41,007 bases of DNA, from the NCBI GenBank assembly GCA_021204585.1, contig JAJPZC010000120.1, forward strand, positions 1 to 41,007, read 5' to 3'. Position numbers and translations under genes: made by a program. Of this stretch, positions 40,680 to 41,007 are shown in pieces; positions within the stretch are counted from its first letter, which is position 1; every line of letters begins with the position of its first letter. The notes under the pieces are model-generated. The model was not told the DNA's origin, searched no databases, and was given only the letters and a program-made list of their open reading frames with translations. The stretch is from Clostridia bacterium. GTDB lineage: Bacteria > Bacillota > Clostridia > Christensenellales > Borkfalkiaceae.

Positions 40680-41007
40680 CTATTTCTCATACCTCTGCAG
40701 CCGCTGCACAAGATCCTGCACCTTGTACTGCAGCGCGGCAATCTCTTGCCTCTGCTGGTCTATGATTTCCTTCTGGAGATTGTCTATCCTCTCGTAATTG
40801 GCCATGAGCTCCTCGTACGTTCCTATGTCCATGGCCATCTTCTGGTATGCCACCGTGTCCTTGTAATCCAGCCCGTACTTGTCCTCTTCTCTTGCAAAGG
40901 GGTACAGCCCGCCAAGCAGCTCCTTCTTAATTTCCGTCTCTCCGGTGTCGCTGTTCCTGTAACTGTGTGTTCTGTATACGAGGGTCTCCCCCGTCTCGCT
41001 GTCCTTC
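40680..41007 (-). CDS. Unrecognised coiled-coil protein, C-terminal end (cut by window edge)
   Basis: The reading frame enters from beyond base 41007 and stops at TAG 40680-40682, giving 108 visible residues not in the ORF track. The upstream part holds two similar stretches, DSETGETLVYR and NSDTGETEIKKELLGGLYP. The last ~50 residues form a clear coiled coil (ERIDNLQKEIIDQQRQEIAA, then LQYKVQDLVQRLQRYEK). I do not recognise the family. The SxTGE-type segments recall the basic lead-in of some transposase-like or phage proteins, but this is weak. Coding is supported by the long open frame, codon use like the neighbours and the coherent heptads. Confidence 0.7.
   Translation of the reverse strand, partial: KDSETGETLVYRTHSYRNSDTGETEIKKELLGGLYPFAREEDKYGLDYKDTVAYQKMAMDIGTYEELMANYERIDNLQKEIIDQQRQEIAALQYKVQDLVQRLQRYEK

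Overview
The window reads as a chromosomal segment of a Clostridia-type member of the Bacillota. The reasons are near-consensus AGGAGG ribosome binding sites, textbook sigma-A promoters (often with an extended TGG-TATAAT -10 box), hairpin-plus-U terminators, and two gene blocks whose order is known from Bacillus and Clostridium: rpsB-tsf-pyrH-frr-uppS-cdsA-dxr and yicC-rpoZ-priA-def-fmt-rsmB-rlmN...rpe-thiN, plus asp23-fakA-recG. Frequent ATA isoleucine codons and a large Ig/beta-helix lipoprotein would suit uncultured gut Clostridia such as Christensenellales relatives, but that placement is inference.

Region 1 (1-8.2 kb, all minus): rpsB and tsf (translation), pyrH (UMP kinase), frr (ribosome recycling), uppS and cdsA (undecaprenyl and phospholipid precursors), dxr (isoprenoid precursors), a YfbR-type 5'-nucleotidase and the start of glyA. 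Promoters are visible before rpsB, pyrH, probably frr, and yfbR. A terminator separates cdsA from dxr, and the usual rseP is absent after dxr.

Region 2 (8.2-18.6 kb, accessory): a solitary helix-turn-helix plus N6-adenine DNA methyltransferase on the minus strand whose promoter is overlapped by a repeated, partly palindromic motif. Divergent from it is a plus-strand operon: a YwaF/TMEM164-like membrane domain fused in frame to an ABC ATPase, an ABC-2 type permease, a membrane-anchored Ig-like protein, then an 815-residue lipoprotein. This is the most unusual module of the window.

Region 3 (18.6-30.4 kb): housekeeping genes on the minus strand (thiN, rpe, then rlmN, rsmB, fmt, def, priA, rpoZ, yicC). 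They are interrupted at 20.3-22.9 kb by plus-strand genes: a shikimate kinase-like gene, three paralogous small acidic proteins and a GNAT acetyltransferase that resembles a toxin-antitoxin partner. In Bacillus this position is held by prpC-prkC-rsgA. gmk and coaBC are also missing from their usual places.

Region 4 (30.4-41 kb): a FmdB-type zinc ribbon protein (+), then minus-strand genes: a DRE-TIM aldolase-like enzyme, two different P-loop ATPases each with its own strong promoter and hairpin, recG, fakA, asp23, and the C-terminal end of an unrecognised coiled-coil protein cut by the window edge. No tRNA, rRNA, CRISPR array, insertion sequence or prophage was seen.
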